Under the pieces are notes generated by a model. It made no database searches. It was not told the origin of the DNA and was given only the letters and a program-made list of their open reading frames with translations. The translations under genes were made by a program, and so were the position numbers. 64,000 bases of DNA from Silanimonas sp021297925 (GTDB taxonomy: Bacteria > Pseudomonadota > Gammaproteobacteria > Xanthomonadales > Xanthomonadaceae), in NCBI GenBank assembly GCA_027532825.1, contig JAPZTL010000017.1, forward strand, positions 1 to 64,000, read 5' to 3'. Positions 60,979-64,000 of the stretch are shown here, piece by piece. How positions within the stretch are numbered: position 1 is the first letter of the stretch; every line of letters begins with the position of its first letter.

Positions 60979-61200
60979 AGGCGGACGACAAGGCGTGCAC
61001 AGCCTGTGGGCAAGTCGGGATAACGCCGACAGGTTCCGGGCCATCCACCGTTATCCACAGGATTGTTCCCCCGGCGCTCCACAGCAAAGTGGGACGGAAA
61101 GTTATAAAAATCAGTGGTTTATAGGGTTTTCCAGCGAACAGGGAGCCCTCCACCACCACCCTTGACCAAGTTATCCAACGACGGAATCAGGCACCGACGC
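60979..61200 (+). other. Candidate oriC between dnaA and dnaN
   Basis: A 222-bp non-coding gap with an exact DnaA box TTATCCACA at 61051-61059, a weaker TTATCCAAC at 61171-61179, and an AT-rich stretch at about 61097-61131 (GTTATAAAAATCAG.. then TTTATAGGGTTTT) that could be the unwinding element. The low AT content elsewhere makes this stretch stand out. In related gammaproteobacteria the origin lies in this gap; clustering of rpmH, dnaA, gyrB and parS-like sites supports it. Confidence 0.65.
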
Positions 61201-62301
61201 ATGCGCTTCTCTCTCTCCCGCGAAGCCTTCCTGAAGCCCCTCCAGCAAGTGGTCGGCGTCGTCGAACGCCGGCAGACGCTGCCTGTCCTCTCGAACCTGC
61301 TGGTCGAAGTGCGGGGGGTGGAAGTCGCGCTGACGGGCACCGACCTCGAAGTCGAAATGGTCGCCCGGGCCGTCGTGGAGGATGCGCAGGACGGCGAGAC
61401 CACCCTTCCGGCCCGGAAGCTCTTCGAAATCGTCCGTGCCCTCCCCGACGGAAGCCGCGTCACGGTCACCGTCGGCGGCGAGAAGGCGACCGTGTCGGCC
61501 GGCCGCAGCCGTTTCACGCTGGCGACGCTGCCCGCCAATGATTTCCCGTCGGTCGATGCCCTCGAGGGGGTCGAGCGCGTCTCGCTCTCGGAGGCGCTGC
61601 TCAAGGACCTGATCGAACGCAGCGCGTTCGCCATGGCGCAGCAGGACGTTCGCTACTACCTCAACGGGCTCCTGTTCGATCTGCGGGGTGAGACCCTTCG
61701 CTGTGTGGCGACCGACGGCCACCGGCTGGCCTTGTGCGAGGCCGCTCTCCCGGGCGGGAGCACCACGAGGCGGCAGATCATCGTGCCGCGCAAGGGCGTG
61801 CTGGAGCTGCAGCGTTTGCTCGAAGGGGGTGACCGTCTGGTCGACGTCGAGCTGGCGCGCAACCACCTGCGCATGCGCCGGGAGGACGTCAGCTTCACTT
61901 CGAAGCTTATCGACGGTCGCTTCCCCGACTATGAGGCGGTCATCCCGATCGGCGCCGACAAGACCGTCGAAATCGACCGCGAGGTCCTCCGGTCGGCCTT
62001 GCAGCGCGCCGCCATCCTCTCGAACGAGAAGTTCCGTGGGGTCAAGCTGGAAGCCTCGCCCGGCCAGCTCAAGATCGTCGCGCACAACCCCGAGCAGGAA
62101 GAGGCCCAGGAAGAGCTCGAGGCGGGTACACGCATCGAGGGCCTGGCCATCGGCTTCAATGTCACCTACCTGCTGGACGCCCTCGGCGCCCTCAAGGGCG
62201 AGTCGGTGGTGCTGAACCTCCGCGACGCCAATTCGTCCGTGCTGGTTCGCGAGAAGGACAGCGATCGCAGCCGGCACGTGGTGATGCCGCTTCGCCTCTG
62301 A
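61201..62301 (+). CDS. dnaN: DNA polymerase III beta sliding clamp
   Basis: 366 residues, the normal length: MRFSLSREAFLKPLQQVVGV, then VERRQTLPVLSNLLVEV; middle LLFDLRGETLRCVATDGHRL; C-terminus REKDSDRSRHVVMPLRL. It is three domains of the clamp fold and gives processivity to the polymerase. ATG 61201 is the conserved start. Confidence 0.98.
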   Translation: MRFSLSREAFLKPLQQVVGVVERRQTLPVLSNLLVEVRGVEVALTGTDLEVEMVARAVVEDAQDGETTLPARKLFEIVRALPDGSRVTVTVGGEKATVSAGRSRFTLATLPANDFPSVDALEGVERVSLSEALLKDLIERSAFAMAQQDVRYYLNGLLFDLRGETLRCVATDGHRLALCEAALPGGSTTRRQIIVPRKGVLELQRLLEGGDRLVDVELARNHLRMRREDVSFTSKLIDGRFPDYEAVIPIGADKTVEIDREVLRSALQRAAILSNEKFRGVKLEASPGQLKIVAHNPEQEEAQEELEAGTRIEGLAIGFNVTYLLDALGALKGESVVLNLRDANSSVLVREKDSDRSRHVVMPLRL

Positions 62302-62302
62302 T

Positions 62303-62323
62303 GCAACGCGGCCGCGGCGTTGC
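62303..62323 (+). repeat. Hairpin 1 between dnaN and recF
   Basis: GCAACGC (62303-62309) pairs with GCGTTGC (62317-62323), starting one base after the dnaN stop codon. Confidence 0.4.
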
Positions 62324-62335
62324 CAACGTTCTCTT

Positions 62336-62360
62336 CGACGCCCGGCCAAGCCGGGCGTCG
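62336..62360 (+). terminator. Hairpin 2 between dnaN and recF
   Basis: A perfect 11-bp stem CGACGCCCGGC / GCCGGGCGTCG with a CAA loop, 20 bp before recF. No T-run follows, so an attenuator that lowers recF relative to dnaN is more likely than a full terminator. Confidence 0.5.
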
Positions 62361-62380
62361 TCGCGTCGGGGGATGCGCCT

Positions 62381-63487
62381 ATGCGGGTGACCCGGGTGCA
62401 GGTTGAGGGTCTCCGGTCCCTCCATGGCGTCGACATCGCGGCCGACCATGCGGCGCTCTGGTTGCAGGGCGCCAATGGAGCGGGCAAGACGAGCGTGCTA
62501 GAGGCGCTCTGCCTCATGGGGTACGGCCGCAGCTTCCGGGGCCGGGTGTCGGACGGGCTGGTTGGGAAGGGCCAGGCCGAGCTTCGCGTGGTGGTTCATT
62601 GGCGGGAGGCGTCGGGCGCTCGGCATGTGGCAGGCGTCGAACATCGTGGAGACGGATGGACGGCCCGGTTGGACGGGGCCCCCGTTGATCGGCTGAGCTC
62701 GCTGGCGGCGCCGTTCCCAGTGCTGGCGTTCCATCCGCAATCCTCGGAGACGGTCACCGGTTCAGCGGAAGAGCGACGGCGATTGGTCGATTGGTCGACG
62801 TTCCACGTGGAACCCGCGTTTGCCGAGGCGAGCCGGCGCTACGCGAGGGCACTGAAGCAGCGCAACGCGCTGCTCCGGGCAGGCGCCCCCGATCCGGAGT
62901 TCGAGTTCTGGGAACAATCGATGGATGAGGCGGCCGTGAGGATGACGCAGGCCCGGGAACGGGCGGTGGACCGGCTGGTTCCCGAGCTCGAGGCGCTCTG
63001 GCCCTCGCTTGCCGGCGGCGCGGAACCCCCCCTCCTTTCGTGGCGGCCTGGTTGGAAGATCGATGCCGCGTTGGGTGACCTGTTGTTCCTCCATCGGTCC
63101 CGCGACCGGGAACTGGGCTATACGACGGCCGGCCCGCATCGGGCGGATCTGGCGCTCGGTCGCCCCTTTGGCGTCGAGGCCAGCCAATGGTCTCGTGGCC
63201 AAGCCAAGCTGTTGGCGTTGGCCCTTGTGTTGGCTCAGGCGGAGGCGGCCGCTCGCGATGGGCGGTCGCCGGTCCTCCTTCTCGATGACCTGCGCGCGGA
63301 GCTGGACCGCGTCCGCTTTGAGGCGGTGCTGGACCGCGTGGTGTCCCGCGGCTGGCAGGCGTGGATCACCGGGACTGAGGTCGACATGGCGGCGGTTGCT
63401 CGCCTCCCCGACCTGGCGGTGTTCCACGTGGAACAAGGGGGTTGCTGGCCCGCCCACCCGGGCGATGGGGCCTTCCAGCGCCTATAA
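62381..63487 (+). CDS. recF: DNA replication and repair protein RecF
   Basis: 368 residues. Walker A is GANGAGKTSVLEALCLMGYG; the ABC-type signature region has SRGQAKLLALALVLAQAEAA; Walker B and D-loop are LLLDDLRAELDRVRFEAVLD. It loads RecA at gaps with RecO and RecR. Two parS-like palindromes lie within the gene and encode FHVE in both places. ATG 62381 starts MRVTRVQVEGLRSL. Confidence 0.95.
   Translation: MRVTRVQVEGLRSLHGVDIAADHAALWLQGANGAGKTSVLEALCLMGYGRSFRGRVSDGLVGKGQAELRVVVHWREASGARHVAGVEHRGDGWTARLDGAPVDRLSSLAAPFPVLAFHPQSSETVTGSAEERRRLVDWSTFHVEPAFAEASRRYARALKQRNALLRAGAPDPEFEFWEQSMDEAAVRMTQARERAVDRLVPELEALWPSLAGGAEPPLLSWRPGWKIDAALGDLLFLHRSRDRELGYTTAGPHRADLALGRPFGVEASQWSRGQAKLLALALVLAQAEAAARDGRSPVLLLDDLRAELDRVRFEAVLDRVVSRGWQAWITGTEVDMAAVARLPDLAVFHVEQGGCWPAHPGDGAFQRL
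62800..62813. promoter_or_regulatory. parS-like ParB-binding site 1
   Basis: GTTCCACGTGGAAC, a perfect 14-bp palindrome that matches the core of the chromosomal parS consensus. It lies inside recF about 1.8 kb from the DnaA box at 61051. Confidence 0.75.
63420..63435. promoter_or_regulatory. parS-like ParB-binding site 2
   Basis: TGTTCCACGTGGAACA, a perfect 16-bp palindrome identical to the extended parS consensus form with C/G at the variable positions. It lies near the 3' end of recF, 607 bp after site 1 in the same gene. Confidence 0.85.
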
Positions 63488-63594
63488 TCCGGACATTCCA
63501 CCTTCCCTCCTTGCGGGCCTCTGGTCCGCCCGTCGAAGGTGCACCGCCCCACCCCGGCCCGCGGACGTCCGCCGGCCCGAACGCAGCAGCCCGC

Positions 63595-64000
<406 letters not shown>

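Overview
The window is about 70% GC and reads as a chromosome segment of a gammaproteobacterium of the order Lysobacterales (Xanthomonadaceae-like). Three things point there: the rpoN-vemR-fleQ gene order known from Xanthomonas, phhA divergent from an Lrp-type regulator, and the order mnmE-yidC-rnpA-rpmH / dnaA-dnaN-recF-gyrB around a chromosomal origin. The genus is not determined here.

Layout. 1-960 is decayed DNA: the edge of an ISL3-like insertion sequence in a SulP transporter remnant. 962-3490 is a chemoreceptor. 3674-4614 is a second decayed patch, with a truncated sensor, IS3-like and IS21-like debris and a DMT-transporter tail. 4641-5145 has two small genes. 5167-8531 (minus) is the flagellar master-regulator operon rpoN-vemR-fleQ. 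8653-16517 is a surface-modification island: two 2OG-Fe(II) oxygenases, two methyltransferases, an ATP-grasp enzyme, a DegT/VioA-type aminotransferase and a TPR-SPINDLY-type glycosyltransferase. 16602-21925 holds a PilZ-like gene, a fliT-like gene, fliS, fliD and two flagellin genes. 22077-32795 is flgL-K-J-I-H-G-F-E-D-C-B, followed by cheV and the divergent flgA-flgM-flgN. 35584-46591 is a signalling region with two histidine kinases, an ion channel, two EAL proteins, two HDOD proteins and a YfiR-like protein. 46624-54012 has housekeeping and hypothetical genes (J-domain protein, PPOX-fold protein, DCC protein, RlmI, diguanylate cyclase, rhomboid protease). 54020-55533 is lrp/phhA. 55574-64000 is the origin region.

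How it works together. Nine sites match the sigma-54 -24/-12 element (TGGCAC-N5-TTGCA) exactly or nearly, at positions that fit promoters of the chemoreceptor, rpoN itself, the methyltransferase-oxygenase operon, degT, the glycosyltransferase, fliC1, flgI, flgB and cheV; a tenth precedes flgA. Sigma-28-like elements precede fliC2, flgM and perhaps fliD. RpoN/FleQ therefore probably controls the modification island together with the early and middle flagellar genes, FliA controls the late genes, and the two flagellin genes are split between the two sigma factors. The region downstream of flgN is a c-di-GMP and phosphorelay signalling block. Its most unusual part is a translationally coupled operon of a REC-DUF3369-GGDEF-EAL protein, a YfiR-like periplasmic protein and a histidine kinase that carries a YfiN-type CHASE8 sensor. 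The origin is marked by DnaA boxes before dnaA and between dnaA and dnaN, and by two parS-like palindromes inside recF.

All calls come from reading the sequence and family knowledge; no database search was run.
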